Below are positions 9,195 through 19,601 of a DNA stretch of 64,000 nucleotides, piece by piece; the stretch's first letter is position 1; each line of letters starts with the position of its first letter. The translations under genes were made by a program, and so were the position numbers. The DNA is from VAZQ01 sp963739175 (GTDB lineage Bacteria > Pseudomonadota > Alphaproteobacteria > Rhizobiales > Xanthobacteraceae), in NCBI GenBank assembly GCA_963739175.1, contig CAVTZH010000009.1:310001-374000 (forward strand), in the 5' to 3' direction. A model generated the notes under the pieces. The model was not told where the DNA came from and did no database searches. It saw only the letters and a list, made by a program, of their open reading frames with translations.

Positions 9195-11251
9195 CTACGT
9201 CACAATCAAATTCTTGTAGTCGTCCACCCGCGCGGTCTGGCCGGGGTAGATCACGGTGGTGCAGTCGAACTGATCGAGAATAGCCGGTCCCGTCAAGGTC
9301 GAGCCCGACGTCGAGCTTCTCGCGCTGATAGACCGGGCAGTCGATATCCTTGCCGTCCATGCGCACGCGGCGGGTCTCGCGCAGCGCGTCCTTGAGCGTC
9401 GCGCCGGTCGGCTTGAACTTCGGCATCTCGACCGGCGGCACCAGGCCGACGCCGCGCACGCGATAGGACACGATCTCGACCGGCTCCTCCGGCGCGTTGT
9501 GGCCGAACATCGCCTTGTGCTGCGCGTCGAACTGCTTGCGCAGCGCATCGAGCCCGCCGTCGCGCAGCGGCGCGTCGCCGCACGCCATGGTGATCTCGTA
9601 GCCCTGGCCGGCATAGCGCATGTCGAGCGCGCGCTGGATGCGGATCTGCTTCTCGCGCAAATCCATCCGCGTGCAGCTCTTCCGTCGCCGCCGCTTCAAG
9701 CCGCGCAAACATGGCGTTCACGTCCTGCGGCGTCAGCTCGCTGAGCGGCGTCATGCGCGACTGGATGTAGTCGTGCTTGACGTCGGACATGATCAGCCCG
9801 ATCGCCGAATAGACGCCGGGATAGAGCGGCACGATCATTCCGGCCATGCCGAGCTCGCGGGCAATGCGCCCGGCGTGCACCGGCCCGGCGCCGCCGAAGG
9901 CGAGCAGCATGAAGTCGCGCAGGTCGTGCCCGCGCATGGTGGAGATCGCCTTGATCGCCTCTTCCATCTTCACGTCGATGATGCGCGCAATGCCTTCCGC
10001 CGCCTCGGCCGTGTCCATGCCGAGCGGCTTCGCGACCTTGCTCTCGACCGCCTGCCACGCCGCGGCCGAGTCGAGCCGCATCTTGCCGCCGAGGAAATTG
10101 TCCTCGCTCAGGTGGCCCATCACGAGATTGCAGTCGGTGATCGTCGGCATCTCGCCGCCGCGCGAGTAGCAGGCCGGGCCCGGCATGGCGCCGGCGCTCT
10201 CGGGCCCGACCTTGAGCACGCCGAAGCGGTCGACGCTGGCGATCGTGCCGCCGCCGGCGCTCACGGTGTTGATGTCCATCATCGGCACCGCGAGGTCGCG
10301 GCCTTCGATCTTGCCGCGGCTCGCGACCGAGGGCTCGCCGTCCTTGATCAGCGCCACGTCGCAGGAGGTGCCGCCCATGTCGAAGGTGATGATGTTCTGG
10401 AAGCCGGTCATGCGGCACGCGTACGCGCCGGCGGTGACGCCGCCGGCCGGGCCGGAGAGCACGGTGGTCACCGCCTTGCGCGCGGCGGCGGCGAACGTCG
10501 CCATGCCGCCGTTCGACTGCATGATGTATTTCTGCCGCGTGGTCAGGCCGGCTTCGTTCAAACGTCGCTCGAGCTGCGCAATGTAATGAGCCAGGATCGG
10601 CTGCAGGTAGGCGTTGATGACCGTCGTGCTCAGCCGGTAGTACTCGCGGATCTGCGGCACGATGTCGGACGAGAGCGAGATGCTGCAATCCGGCATCTCC
10701 TGCGCGACGATCTCGCGCACGCGCGTCTCGTGCTCGGGATGCAGGAACGAGAACAGCAGGCACACCGCCAGCGACTCGATCTTCTGCGCCGCGAGGTCGC
10801 GCACGGTTTCGCGCAGCGCCGCCTCGTCGAGCGGAACGAGCACGTTGCCGCGGAAATCGACGCGCTCGCGCACCTCGCCGGTGCGGCTCTGCGGCACCAG
10901 CAACGCCGGCTTGTCGTACATGACGTCGAAGATCGGCGCGCCGTAGGGCCGCGCCTGCTCGCCGACCGGATAGATGCCGCGGAAGCCTTCGGTCACCAGC
11001 AGCCCGGTCCTGACGCCCTTGCCTTCGAGCAGCGCGTTGGTGCCGACGGTGGTGCCGTGACAGAAGAACGAGATGTCGCCGGGCCGCACGTCCTGGCCGA
11101 GCAGCGTCTCGACGCCTTGCAGGATGGCGCGCGACGGATCGTCCGGCGTCGAGGGCACCTTGGAGATCGAGACCTCGCCGGTGTCCTCGTTGAGATAGAC
11201 GAAATCCGAGAACGTTCCGCCGGTGTCGACCGTGACGCGGTAGCGGCTCAT
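9195..11251 (-). CDS. hyuA: Hydantoinase/oxoprolinase A-family subunit (frame broken twice)
   Basis: HyuA-type ATP-binding subunit, about 684 residues after removing two extra bases (near 9302 and 9670). The N-terminus TVDTGGTFSDFVYL is the phosphate-binding motif of this ASKHA-fold family. FDMGGTSCDVALI mid-protein is the second ATP-site motif, and AFGGAGPVHA lies in the last third. The C-terminal part reads MRYAGQGYEI and GPAILDQFDCTTVIYPG, which are conserved. The enzyme would couple ATP hydrolysis to ring opening of a hydantoin, 5-oxoproline or a related amide, or to ketone carboxylation, with HyuB. It begins 4 bases after the eutA-like stop, so they are surely cotranscribed. Confidence 0.87.
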
Positions 11252-11255
11252 TGCT

Positions 11256-12807
11256 CTAGCGGGCGGCCGCCGCGGCCTCGCCGACCGCGCGCGGCGCCGG
11301 CTGCCATTCCTTGCCGGTGGCGGCGGAGGTCGGGAAGATCAGCGACTTGATGACCACCGGCACCGCGCCCGAGGCCGGCAGCATGGTGCCGATGTCGATG
11401 TAGTCGAAATCCTTGAGCTCGAGCCCGTCGATCGAGACGATGCCGCTCGCGATCTTCATCTCTTCGCTCAGGTGAATGCCGAGGAGGCCGCCGACGTCGC
11501 CGTCGCCCGCGAGCACGATCGGATGGCCTTTCGCCAGCACGCCGGCGAGGCCGTCGACCGCGCCTTTGCAGAAGGCGTCGAGCCGCTGGAAGGTGGCCGA
11601 TCCCTGCCACGGCACGAACACCGCGACCGGGCTGTCGCCCCCGCCGAGATCGAGCCGCCGCAGCACGCCCTTGATCGCCGCCGAAATCTCCGCGCTGTCG
11701 ATGACCTCGCCGTCGAGCGCCATGCGTCGGCGCGATCACCGGTACGTTGCGCAGCGGCAGCGTCTCCATCGGCGAGACGTAGATCGTGCTGCCGGAGACC
11801 TGCGTGGTGTATTGCGAGGCGCCGATCACGGTGGCGCGGATGCCCTCGTTCGAGGGCTCGAGCGCCGGGCCCCAGCCGGCAATGCGCGCGCGGACTTCTT
11901 CGGCCAGCAGCGTGCCGAGGTCGCCATAGGACTGCGCCTCGCGGCCGTAGATGTATTCGGAGACGCCGCCGGAGAACGTCACCTCGGTGATGGTGCGGCC
12001 GCCCTTGAGCGGATCAAGGCGGCACAGTCCTGACCCGTCGATCGACGGCGCGCCGCTCTTCATCGCCTCGAACAGCCGGTCGGCCATGCGCGACGCCAGC
12101 GCCTTCGCCGACTCCGGCGACAGCGTTACGCCCAACTCGAGCTTGATGCCGAGCTCGGCGGCGAAACGCCGGCCGGCTTCCTCGATGCGCACGATCTTGC
12201 CGGCGTCGTCGACGCAGACGAGCCGCGCGCCGACATCGACCGCGGTGAGATCGACGACCTTGCCTTCGGCGCAGACCGCGATCTTCGAGGTGCCGCCGCC
12301 GATATCGACGTTCATCACTGCGACATTGTCGCGGATCGAGCGCGCCACCGCGCCCGAGCCGTAGGCGGCCATCACGGTCTCGAGGCTGTCGCCGGCCGAG
12401 ACCGCGACCATCTTCCCAGCTTGACGTGCAAAAAGTTCGCCGATCGCGCGGGCATTGCTTCGCCGCACCGCGACGCCCGTAAGAATGAGCGCGCCGGTGT
12501 CGATCTCGTCGGGATCGATCTTGGCGTCGACATATTGCTTCTCGATGAACTCGCCGAGCGCATCGGCGTCGATGGTCTCGCCGGCGGAATACGGCGTCAG
12601 CAGGATGTCGGACTCGTGGAAGGTCTCGCGGGTGGTGACCACGTAGCGGCTGTCGAGCCGCTCCAGCACGATGCGCGAGAACACGAGATGCGAGGTCGAC
12701 GAGCCGATGTCGACGCCGACGCTGAGGACGACGATCTCGTCCTCGTCGACCAGCGACCGTCCCGTGCTGGAGAAGAAGATGCGGCCGCCCTGGGCTTCGT
12801 CAGACAT
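11256..12807 (-). CDS. eutA: EutA-like ethanolamine ammonia-lyase reactivase homologue (one frame break)
   Basis: ASKHA-fold ATPase matching EutA, the factor that exchanges damaged cobalamin in ethanolamine ammonia-lyase. Corrected length is about 516 residues against about 467 in E. coli. Visible: LSVGVDIGSSTSHLVFSR near residue 28, NVDIGGGTSKIAV, ATVIGASQYTTQVSGSTIY, and the C-terminal DFDYIDIGTML and VVIKSLIFPT, which parallel E. coli EutA. One +1 shift lies near 11724, in front of MALDGEV. No EutB or EutC is encoded in the window; the neighbours are HyuA and a bicupin, so the client enzyme may not be ethanolamine ammonia-lyase. The homology is clear; the client is unknown. Confidence 0.82.
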
Positions 12808-12828
12808 TACTTGTACCTATCCAAACAC

Positions 12829-12942
12829 GTCATTGCCGGGCATAGCCCGGCGAAGACGGGCGTGAACGCCCTTTCGCCCGGCAATCCATCCATTTCGTAA
12901 GACGATGGATGCGCGGGTCAAGCCCGCGCATGACGACGGCGA
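12829..12942. repeat. Intergenic palindromic repeat (CATTGCCGGGC type)
   Basis: A compound inverted repeat. TTGCCGGGC at the left pairs with GCCCGGCAA further right. A second hairpin, ATGCGCGGGT..GCCCGCGCAT, ends the element at the CATGACG border. Elements of this layout are frequent between Bradyrhizobium genes. It separates the eutA-like gene from the bicupin gene, which are otherwise codirectional. Confidence 0.65.
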
Positions 12943-12958
12943 GAGTGGCGCCATTCAA

Positions 12959-14179
12959 TCACGCGCCCACGAACTTCGGCACCACGGTGCCCTTCTTGTA
13001 GAAGTCGGCTTCCATCCGGTTCAGCGCGCCTTCCGCCTTGAGCTTCTCGGCAAACTCGTCGCGCAGGTACGGATCCTCCATGTAGTAGGGGATCGCGGTG
13101 CCGCCTTCCGGGATGTCCATGGCGGTGTAGTCGGTGTGCTTCTCGCCGGGCGGGCCGGGCTCGCGGCCGGGATTGTGCGGACCGAACCAGGCCGTCAGCC
13201 GGAAGCCCTCCTTGGACGCGTTGAAGTGCTGGTGATACCAGCGCGCGCCGCCGGGCGCCGCCGACACCATGCCGAACTGCGAATAGTCCACCCGCTTGAC
13301 CTCCTCGGCCTTGCCGTCCTTCCAGGGCGTCACGCCGTTCCGCTCCGGCCAGGTGTAGGTGTAGCCGTTGCCTTTCAGGCAGATCAGCACCGCCGCCGAC
13401 GTGTGGGCGTGCGCCTTGGAATAGCGGCCGACCTCGTGCTGGCCGATCCACAGGTAGAACGTGTTGCCGGTCATGAACGGCTCGACGCGGCGCCAGCCGA
13501 CCGAGCGGCGATTGTCGAGCGGCAGGTCGCAATTGATGACGTCAGGCACGAAGTTGGTGCGCCGCATGGCGAGGCCGCGCACCGGATCGGGCTCGATGTC
13601 GTCCTTGTACTTGTAGAAGTCGTCGGCGCCCGAGAAGCGATCCTTGAACTGGTAGGGCGCGTTGAAAATGAAATCGGTGTTGTTGATGAGGTTCATCAGG
13701 TTCGGTGCCGTCGTGCCCGCGATCAGCACCGCCGGCGACGAGCTTGCATTGATCAGCCGGTGATGAGCGTTGACCGGGATCGAGAACAGCGAGCCCTTCT
13801 GCCATTCAAACACATGCTTCTTGGAGTCGTTGTCGAGCCACACCTCGGTGGTGCCGCGGCCCTCGGCGACCAGGTAGACCTCCTCGTAGATATGCTTCTC
13901 CGGATTGAGCGCGCCGGCGCCCGGAATCTCGACGACGTAGCAGCCCCATTTCCCTTCGGTGCCGTAAAGCTGGATGTAGGTGCCCTTGCCGCCCAGACGC
14001 TTCCACGGCTGCATCGGCAGGTCGAGGACGGTCTTCAATCCGACGTCGCGGAAAACCGGGACGCCTTCGGACTCCATGAACATGTCGTAGGGCGTCTTGG
14101 GACGGCCGAATTTGCCGACGCCGGCGCGGTCGATGCCGGTCGGCTCGTGCCAGTGGGTCTTTCCCGTTATTTCATGCAT
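12959..14179 (-). CDS. Bicupin protein, of the kind annotated as ethanolamine ammonia-lyase activating protein
   Basis: A 406-residue two-cupin protein. The first cupin (about 90-180) includes KHIYEEVYLVAEGRGTTEV, and the second (about 255-340) includes RYSKAHAHTSAAVLICLKG, in which His residues could bind metal, followed by ARWYHQHFNA. Full-length, no frame break, no signal peptide. Proteins like this are named in databases for their linkage with EutA. Here it is the first gene of the minus-strand run bicupin-eutA-hyuA-hyuB, divergent from a LysR regulator. An enzymatic or metabolite-sensing role cannot be told apart from sequence. Confidence 0.78.
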   Translation of the reverse strand: MHEITGKTHWHEPTGIDRAGVGKFGRPKTPYDMFMESEGVPVFRDVGLKTVLDLPMQPWKRLGGKGTYIQLYGTEGKWGCYVVEIPGAGALNPEKHIYEEVYLVAEGRGTTEVWLDNDSKKHVFEWQKGSLFSIPVNAHHRLINASSSPAVLIAGTTAPNLMNLINNTDFIFNAPYQFKDRFSGADDFYKYKDDIEPDPVRGLAMRRTNFVPDVINCDLPLDNRRSVGWRRVEPFMTGNTFYLWIGQHEVGRYSKAHAHTSAAVLICLKGNGYTYTWPERNGVTPWKDGKAEEVKRVDYSQFGMVSAAPGGARWYHQHFNASKEGFRLTAWFGPHNPGREPGPPGEKHTDYTAMDIPEGGTAIPYYMEDPYLRDEFAEKLKAEGALNRMEADFYKKGTVVPKFVGA

Positions 14180-14380
14180 CGAAGTCGTCCTGTTGCGAGG
14201 GGGCGGGCTCCGGGATGGGTGACTTATAGCCCGTGTCCGGAGCAGCCGTTAGCGCGCAATGCCCGGTCCCGGCGCGACTTTTTGATGCCGGTGGATGATC
14301 AGGGGCGCAGCGATAGCCCTACGCTACGGCCGGTGCATTCATGTTGTCCAATACTGATTTATGCTAGATACATATCGTAA
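14180..14380. promoter_or_regulatory. Divergent regulatory region between bicupin operon and LysR gene
   Basis: A 201-base region between divergently oriented genes, where a LysR protein typically binds. It becomes AT-rich towards the LysR gene. Around 14361-14386 an interrupted dyad ATGC..GCAT brackets ATACATATCGTA, which fits the loose T-N11-A form of LysR operators. This is suggestive only. Confidence 0.4.
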
Positions 14381-15292
14381 GTGCATGAATTGGAGATCCT
14401 GGTGGATCGGACGGATTGGCACCTGCTCGAATGCTTTCGCGTCGCCGGACGGCTGCAGCACGTCACGCGCGCGGCCGAACAGCTCGGCACCAGCCAGCCG
14501 GCGTTGAGCCGGGCGCTGGCGCGGCTGCAATCCGACCTCGGCGTGCAGCTGTTCCGACGCGCCGGGCGCTCGATCCGGCTGACGCCGTCTGGCGAGCGCT
14601 TCCTGGCGCGGGTGGAGCACGCGCTCGGCGAGATCGACAATGGCCGCCGCGAGCTCGCCGATTTCAAAGCCGCCGATCGCGGGGTGATCGCGCTCGGCTT
14701 TCTGCGCACGCTGGGCGCCAAGTATATCCCGGAGCTGGTGCGCCGGTTCGGGTTGCGCCATCCCGGCGTGCGGTTCTCGTTCGTGCAGAACAACAGCGCG
14801 GAGATCGAGGCGCAGCTCGATCGCGGCGAGCTCGACCTGATTTTTGTGGCGGTTCCTCCCGGCCGCGGCGGCTTCGAATGGGCGCGCGTGGCGGATCAGG
14901 AGTTCGCTCTGATTGTCCCGCATAGCCATCGGCTCGCCCGGCGCCGGCGGGTCAGGTTGCAAGAGGTGGCGGACGAACCGTTCATCTCGTTCAAGCAAGG
15001 GCACGCCATCCGTGAGATGACCCACGGTCTTTGCAAGGCCGCGGGCTTCGCGCCGGCGATCAGCTTCGAGGCGGACGACTCCAGCAGCATGCCGGGGTTC
15101 GTCGCCGCCGGCTTCGGGGTCGCGATCGTCCCGCCCGAAGCCGCCAAATATGCCGATGTCGTGAGCCTGAAGATCACCGAGCCGAGCGCGCGGCGCGCCA
15201 TCGGGGTCGCCTGGGCGAAAGGCCGTTACCTGTCGGCCAGCGCTAAGCTGTTTCGGGATTTCGCGGCTGCGGCAAAATCCCCTTCCGGCTGA
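14381..15292 (+). CDS. LysR-family transcriptional regulator
   Basis: A 303-residue LTTR. The N-terminal winged helix-turn-helix is at about 12-70, with AAEQLGTSQPALSRAL as the recognition region. The effector-binding domain begins near 95 (GVIALGFLRTLGAKYIPEL) and resembles the CynR/CysB-like fold. The start is GTG at 14381; GTG at 14402 is an alternative. Divergence from the bicupin-eutA-hyuAB run and the importer genes directly downstream suggests it controls one or both, responding to the transported substrate or a derivative. Confidence 0.88.
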   Translation: MHELEILVDRTDWHLLECFRVAGRLQHVTRAAEQLGTSQPALSRALARLQSDLGVQLFRRAGRSIRLTPSGERFLARVEHALGEIDNGRRELADFKAADRGVIALGFLRTLGAKYIPELVRRFGLRHPGVRFSFVQNNSAEIEAQLDRGELDLIFVAVPPGRGGFEWARVADQEFALIVPHSHRLARRRRVRLQEVADEPFISFKQGHAIREMTHGLCKAAGFAPAISFEADDSSSMPGFVAAGFGVAIVPPEAAKYADVVSLKITEPSARRAIGVAWAKGRYLSASAKLFRDFAAAAKSPSG

Positions 15293-15402
15293 TAGGGCCA
15301 ATGGCGGGCCATGGCGGCCCATTCTCAGGCCGGACCGGGACTTTTGACGGCGTGACCGATCCGTTAGTATTCCTCTTACGCTTGTACCTCTGGGAGGGTG
15401 TG

Positions 15403-16586
15403 ATGTTGTTGAGGACCGTTTTTGGTGCTGCTGCCGTCCTGACTGTGTTTGCGGCGATGCCCGCGCCCGCGCAGCAGAAGAGCGTGAAGATCGGGTTCGT
15501 TTCAGTACATTCAGCGGCCCGACCGCCGTGATCGGCAACGACATGCGCAATTCGTTCGAATTGGCGCTCGATCACATCGGCCGCAAGATGGGCGGGCTGC
15601 CGGTCGAGGTCATCTACGAGAACGACGAGCAGCGTCCGGATGTCGGCCGCCAGAAGACCGAGAAGCTGATCCAGTCCGACCGCGTCAATTTCGTCGTCGG
15701 CTATATCTGGTCGAACGTGCTGCTCGCTTCGCTCAAGCCGGTGGTCGACTCGCAGACCTTCCTGATCAGCTCCAATGCGGGCCCTCACCAGATCGCTGGA
15801 TCGTTGTGCTCGCCGTTCTTCTTCTCGACGTCGTGGCAGAACGATCAGACGCCGCAGGCGATGGGCCACTATATGAACCAGAAGGGCGTCAAGACGCTCT
15901 ATCTGATCGGGCCCAATTATGCCGCCGGCAAGGACATGTTGGGCGGCGTCACTTCCACCTACCGAGGCAAGATCCTCGGCGAGGATCTCACCCAGTGGCC
16001 GGGGCAGCTCGACTTCTCGACGGAGCTCTCGAAGGTCCGCGCCGCCAAGCCGGAGGCGGTGTTCGTGTTCTACCCGGGCGCCGCGGGCGTGCAGTTCCTC
16101 AATCAGTACGCGCAGTCGGGCCTGCGCGGGCAGATCCCGCTCTACACCGCGTTCACCATCGACTCGCTGTCGCTGCCGCTGCAGAAGGACCTCGCGCTCG
16201 GCGTGCCCGGCGCCCAGCAGTGGGTCAATGACCTGCCAAACGAGGCCAACAAGAAATTCGTCGCCGACTTCCGCGCCAAGCACAAAGCCTATCCATCGTT
16301 CTACGGCGCGCAGTCCTATGACGCCGCTATGCTTGTCAACAGCGCCGTGACTGCGGTGAAGGGCAACCTCAACAACAAGGACGGCATGCGCAACGAAATG
16401 CGCAAGGCCAACTACGCATCGGTACGTGGGCCGTACCGGTACGGGAACAATCACATCCCGATCCAGAATTTCTATCTACAAGACGTGGTGCGGGATTCGG
16501 AGGGTAACCTCACGCTGAAAACGGTCGCGACGATCGTGGAAAACAGCCAGGATCGCTTCAGCCGCGAATGCTCGATGAAGTGGTGA
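15403..16586 (+). CDS. Branched-chain amino-acid-type ABC substrate-binding protein (one frame break)
   Basis: Periplasmic binding protein of the LivK/amide-urea group, about 394 residues when the frame is restored. The signal peptide (MLLRTVFGAAAVLTVFAAM..) ends near PAPAQQ. The frame is lost between 15500 and 15530 within KIGFVS..FSGPTAVIGND; one base seems missing. Downstream it is intact with GYIWSNVLLASLKPVVD, LIGPNYAAGKDML and YPSFYGAQSYDAA. ATG 15403 has the RBS GGGAGGG. It supplies solute to the LivH/M/G/F genes that follow. Candidates are amino acids, ureas, amides or aromatic acids; a hydantoin-related solute would fit the facing hyuAB genes, but that is inference. Confidence 0.85.
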
Positions 16587-16915
16587 CGATCCATCTCCGC
16601 CCTCATCCTGAGGAGGCGCATCGCAGATAAGTTTACGCAATCTGCGTATACTTGATTGCGGTGCGCCGTCTCGAAGGATCGGGGCGGCCCACCGATCTCG
16701 GGTTTACCCGAGATCGGCACGTTAATCTGCGCAAGTCGAGTAAACCCGACTTGCGGTGTTCGAGACGCACGCTGCGCGTGCTCCTCACCATGAGGCCGGG
16801 ATAGTGCGGCGTACGAGGTCAAGTCAGGATCATGCCCCGCGCCAGCGGGGCATCCAACGAACGTAGCGTTTACGGGGTCGTCTGCTTTCGCGGATGATGG
16901 CGGCGGGGGTTGTCG
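16587..16915. other. Intergenic gap made largely of composite hairpin repeats
   Basis: No gene is seen in this 329-base gap inside the transporter operon. It contains a CCTCATCCTGAGGAG..CCTCACCATGAGGC bordered element, frequent in Bradyrhizobium relatives, with three strong stem-loops nested in it (16622-16755). Confidence 0.6.
16622..16755. repeat. Three consecutive stem-loops sharing a GTTTAC core
   Basis: Stem 1 is CGCAGAT (16622-16628) with ATCTGCG (16640-16646). Stem 2 is a near-perfect palindrome at 16692-16717, CCGATCTCGGGT pairing with ACCCGAGATCGG. Stem 3 is CGCAAGTCG (16730-16738) with CGACTTGCG (16747-16755). Each loop or centre holds GTTTAC or its complement. The element lies between the substrate-binding protein and livH, where it could dampen read-through or stabilise the upstream message. 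Confidence 0.7.
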
Positions 16916-17833
16916 ATGCTTCTCGTCCTGGAACAGTGCCTCAACGGCCTGCAGCTCGGCCTGCTGCTGTTTCTGGTGGCAGCGGGCCTGACGCTGATCT
17001 TCGGCATCATGGACATGGTGAACCTCGCGCACGGTTCGCTGTACATGATCGGCGCCTATTTCGCGGCGACGTTCGTGGCGTGGACCGGGGATTTCGTGGC
17101 CGGCGCCGTGCTCGCGCTCGGCGCCACGCTGCTGGTCGGCATGCTGCTCGAGGTGATCGCGATCCGCCCGCTCTACGGCCGCGACCATCTCGACCATGTG
17201 CTCGGCACCTTCGGGCTGGTGCTGTTCTTCAACGAGCTGGTACGGATCGTCTGGGGCCCCGCCGGCCTGCGGGTGCCGCTGCCAGACTGGCTCAACACCT
17301 CGGTGCCGATTCTCCCGGGGCTTGCCTACCCGACCTACCGGATCGCGATCATCGTTACCGCGCTCGCGGTCGCTTTGCTTCTCTATGTATTGGTCATGCG
17401 CACGCGGCTCGGCATGCTGATCCGCGCCGGCGCCTCCAACCGCGAGATGGCGGGCGCGCTCGGCGTCAATATCAAGCTGCTCTACACGCTGGTGTTCGGC
17501 CTCGGCGCCGCGTTGGCCGGACTTGCGGGCCTGATGCAGGCGCCGATCCTGACCGTGCAGATCGGCATGGGCGAAAACGTCCTGATCCTGGCGTTTGTGA
17601 TCATTATCATCGGCGGCATCGGCTCGATCCGCGGCGCCTTCGTTGCCGCGATCCTGGTGGGCCTCATCGACACCATCGGCCGCGCGTTCCTGCCCGATCT
17701 CCTGCGCATCGTGATGACCTCGCGCGGCGCCGCGACGGTCGCGCCGGCGCTGTCGTCGATGATGATCTACCTGGTGATGGCAATTGTCCTGGTGGTGCGG
17801 CCGCAGGGCCTGTTCCCGGTGACTGGCAAATGA
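16916..17833 (+). CDS. livH: ABC importer inner-membrane permease LivH
   Basis: About 305 residues with eight or so hydrophobic helices. Family motifs: GLLLFLVAAGLTLIFGIMDMVNLAHGSLYMIGAY at the N-terminus (cited here only as residues about 18-51), GTFGLVLFFNELVRIVWG, and the conserved ASNREMAGALGVN loop that contacts the ATPase. Starts at ATG 16916 (TTG 16910 is an in-frame alternative). Its stop overlaps the livM start as ATGA, showing tight translational coupling. Confidence 0.92.
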   Translation: MLLVLEQCLNGLQLGLLLFLVAAGLTLIFGIMDMVNLAHGSLYMIGAYFAATFVAWTGDFVAGAVLALGATLLVGMLLEVIAIRPLYGRDHLDHVLGTFGLVLFFNELVRIVWGPAGLRVPLPDWLNTSVPILPGLAYPTYRIAIIVTALAVALLLYVLVMRTRLGMLIRAGASNREMAGALGVNIKLLYTLVFGLGAALAGLAGLMQAPILTVQIGMGENVLILAFVIIIIGGIGSIRGAFVAAILVGLIDTIGRAFLPDLLRIVMTSRGAATVAPALSSMMIYLVMAIVLVVRPQGLFPVTGK

Positions 17834-18826
17834 ACGCCTGGTTCACACCGCGCAACGTGGTGGTCGCCGCCCTACTCGTGTTCCTCGCGCTGGTGCCGGT
17901 CTATTCGGCGCTGACCGGCAATGCATTTCTGATGACGCTGTTCACCCGCGTCCTGATCCTGGCGATGGCGGCGACCAGCCTCAATCTCATCCTCGGCTAT
18001 GGCGGCATGGTGAGCTTCGGCCACGCCGTCTATCTCGGCATCGGCGGCTATGCCATCGGCATCTTGGCGCATGAAGGCATCGGCTCGGGCTTCGTGCAAT
18101 GGCCGGTCGCGATCGCCGCCTCCGCGCTGTTTGCACTTGGTGTCGGCGCGCTGAGCCTGCGCACCCGCGGGCTCTATTTCATCATGATCACGCTCGCGTT
18201 CGCGCAGCTCGTCTACTATTTCGGCGTCGGTCTCGATCGCTACGGCGCCGACGACGGCTTGCAAATCTACGGGCGCAGCCGGTTCGTCGATCCCGTCAAT
18301 CTCTCGAATCGCACGCAGTTCTACTACTGGTGCTTCGCGCTCCTGGCCGGGAGCATCTACCTCACCTGGCGGATCGTGAACTCGCGCTTCGGACTGGTGA
18401 TCCAGGGCTCGCGCTCGAACGACCGCCGCATGCAGGCGATCGGCTTCCCGACCTATCGCTACCGCCTCACCTGCTTCGTCATCGCCGGCACCATGTGTGG
18501 CCTCGCCGGCGTGCTGCTCGCGAACCACACCGAGTTCGTCAGCCCGGCGATGATGCACTGGACGCGCTCCGGCGATCTCATCGTGATGGTGGTGCTCGGC
18601 GGCATGGCGTCGACCTTTGGGCCGCTGATCGGCGCCGTCACGCTGCTTGGTGCTGGAAGAGAGCCTGCCGGTGCTGATCAAGCTCGTTGCCACGCCGTTC
18701 GTCGGCGCGGCGGCGTCGCGGGCGGCGGAATACTGGCAGATCGTGCTCGGTCCGCTGTTCCTGCTGGTCGTGCTGTTCGCGCGCGGCGGCATCAATGGCT
18801 TGCTGGAGAGCTTGCGCCGTGACTGA
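17830..18826 (+). CDS. livM: ABC importer inner-membrane permease LivM (one frame break)
   Basis: Corrected length is about 331 residues. Motifs: LNLILGYGGMVSFGHAVYLG near residues 50-70, LRTRGLYFIMITLAFAQ, the SRSNDRRMQAIGF coupling loop, and VLGGMASTFGPLIGA. A +1 shift near 18651 reads CTTGGTG for CTGGTG. The restored C-terminus, VLEESLPVLIK to LLESLRRD, ends at 18826. It pairs with LivH. ATG 17830 overlaps the livH stop and the end overlaps the livG start. Confidence 0.9.
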
Positions 18827-19601
18827 TGCGCTGCTCACCATCGACGGTCTGGAGAAGCGCTTCGGCGGCGTCACCGCCTCCGACGGCATCGACCTCGCGG
18901 TGCCTTCGGGCGAGCTGCACGCGATCATCGGCCCGAACGGCGCCGGCAAGACCACGCTGATCGGCCAGTTGACCGGCGAGATCGCGCCCGACGCCGGGCG
19001 TATCCATTTTGCCGGGGACGACATCACCGCGCTGCCGGTGCACAAGCGCAGCCAGCGCGGGCTCGCGCGCTCATTCCAGATCACCTCGCTGTTCAACGAC
19101 TTTACGGCGCTCGATAACGTCGCATTGGCGGTGCAGGCGCATACGGGGCATTCGTTCCACTTCTGGCGCGATGCGCGCGACGATGCGGCGTTACGACAGC
19201 CGGCGCGTGAAACCTTGGCGCGGGTCGGGCTGGCGGGCCGCGAGAATGTGATCGTGTCGAGCATGAGCCATGGCGAGCACCGGCAGATCGAGATCGCCAT
19301 GGCGCTCGCGACCCAGCCGCGCATGCTGCTGCTCGACGAGCCGATGGCCGGCATGGGCCCGGAGGAATCCGTGCGGATGATCGCGCTGTTGCGCGAGCTT
19401 AAGCGCGACCTGACGATCCTGTTGATCGAGCACGACATGGACGCCGTGTTCGCGCTCGCGGACCGCATCAGCGTGCTGGTCTACGGCCGCGTCATCGCGT
19501 CGGGCGCGCCGGCGGCGATCCGCGCCAACGAAGAAGTGCGCAAGGCTTATCTCGGCGAGCAGGACAGTCATGGCGGTGGCCTTGGGGGCAGCCATGGCTG
19601 A
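18819..19601 (+). CDS. livG: ABC importer ATP-binding protein LivG
   Basis: A 260-residue ATPase. Walker A GPNGAGKTTL (about 37-46), Q-loop RSFQITSLFNDFTAL, signature MSHGEHRQIEIAMAL, Walker B MLLLDEPMAGM, H-loop LLIEHDMDAVFALADR. The signature has SHGE rather than SGGQ, which is normal for LivG. The start is GTG at 18819, overlapping the end of livM by 8 bases. It supplies ATP hydrolysis together with LivF. Confidence 0.92.
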   Translation: MTDALLTIDGLEKRFGGVTASDGIDLAVPSGELHAIIGPNGAGKTTLIGQLTGEIAPDAGRIHFAGDDITALPVHKRSQRGLARSFQITSLFNDFTALDNVALAVQAHTGHSFHFWRDARDDAALRQPARETLARVGLAGRENVIVSSMSHGEHRQIEIAMALATQPRMLLLDEPMAGMGPEESVRMIALLRELKRDLTILLIEHDMDAVFALADRISVLVYGRVIASGAPAAIRANEEVRKAYLGEQDSHGGGLGGSHG

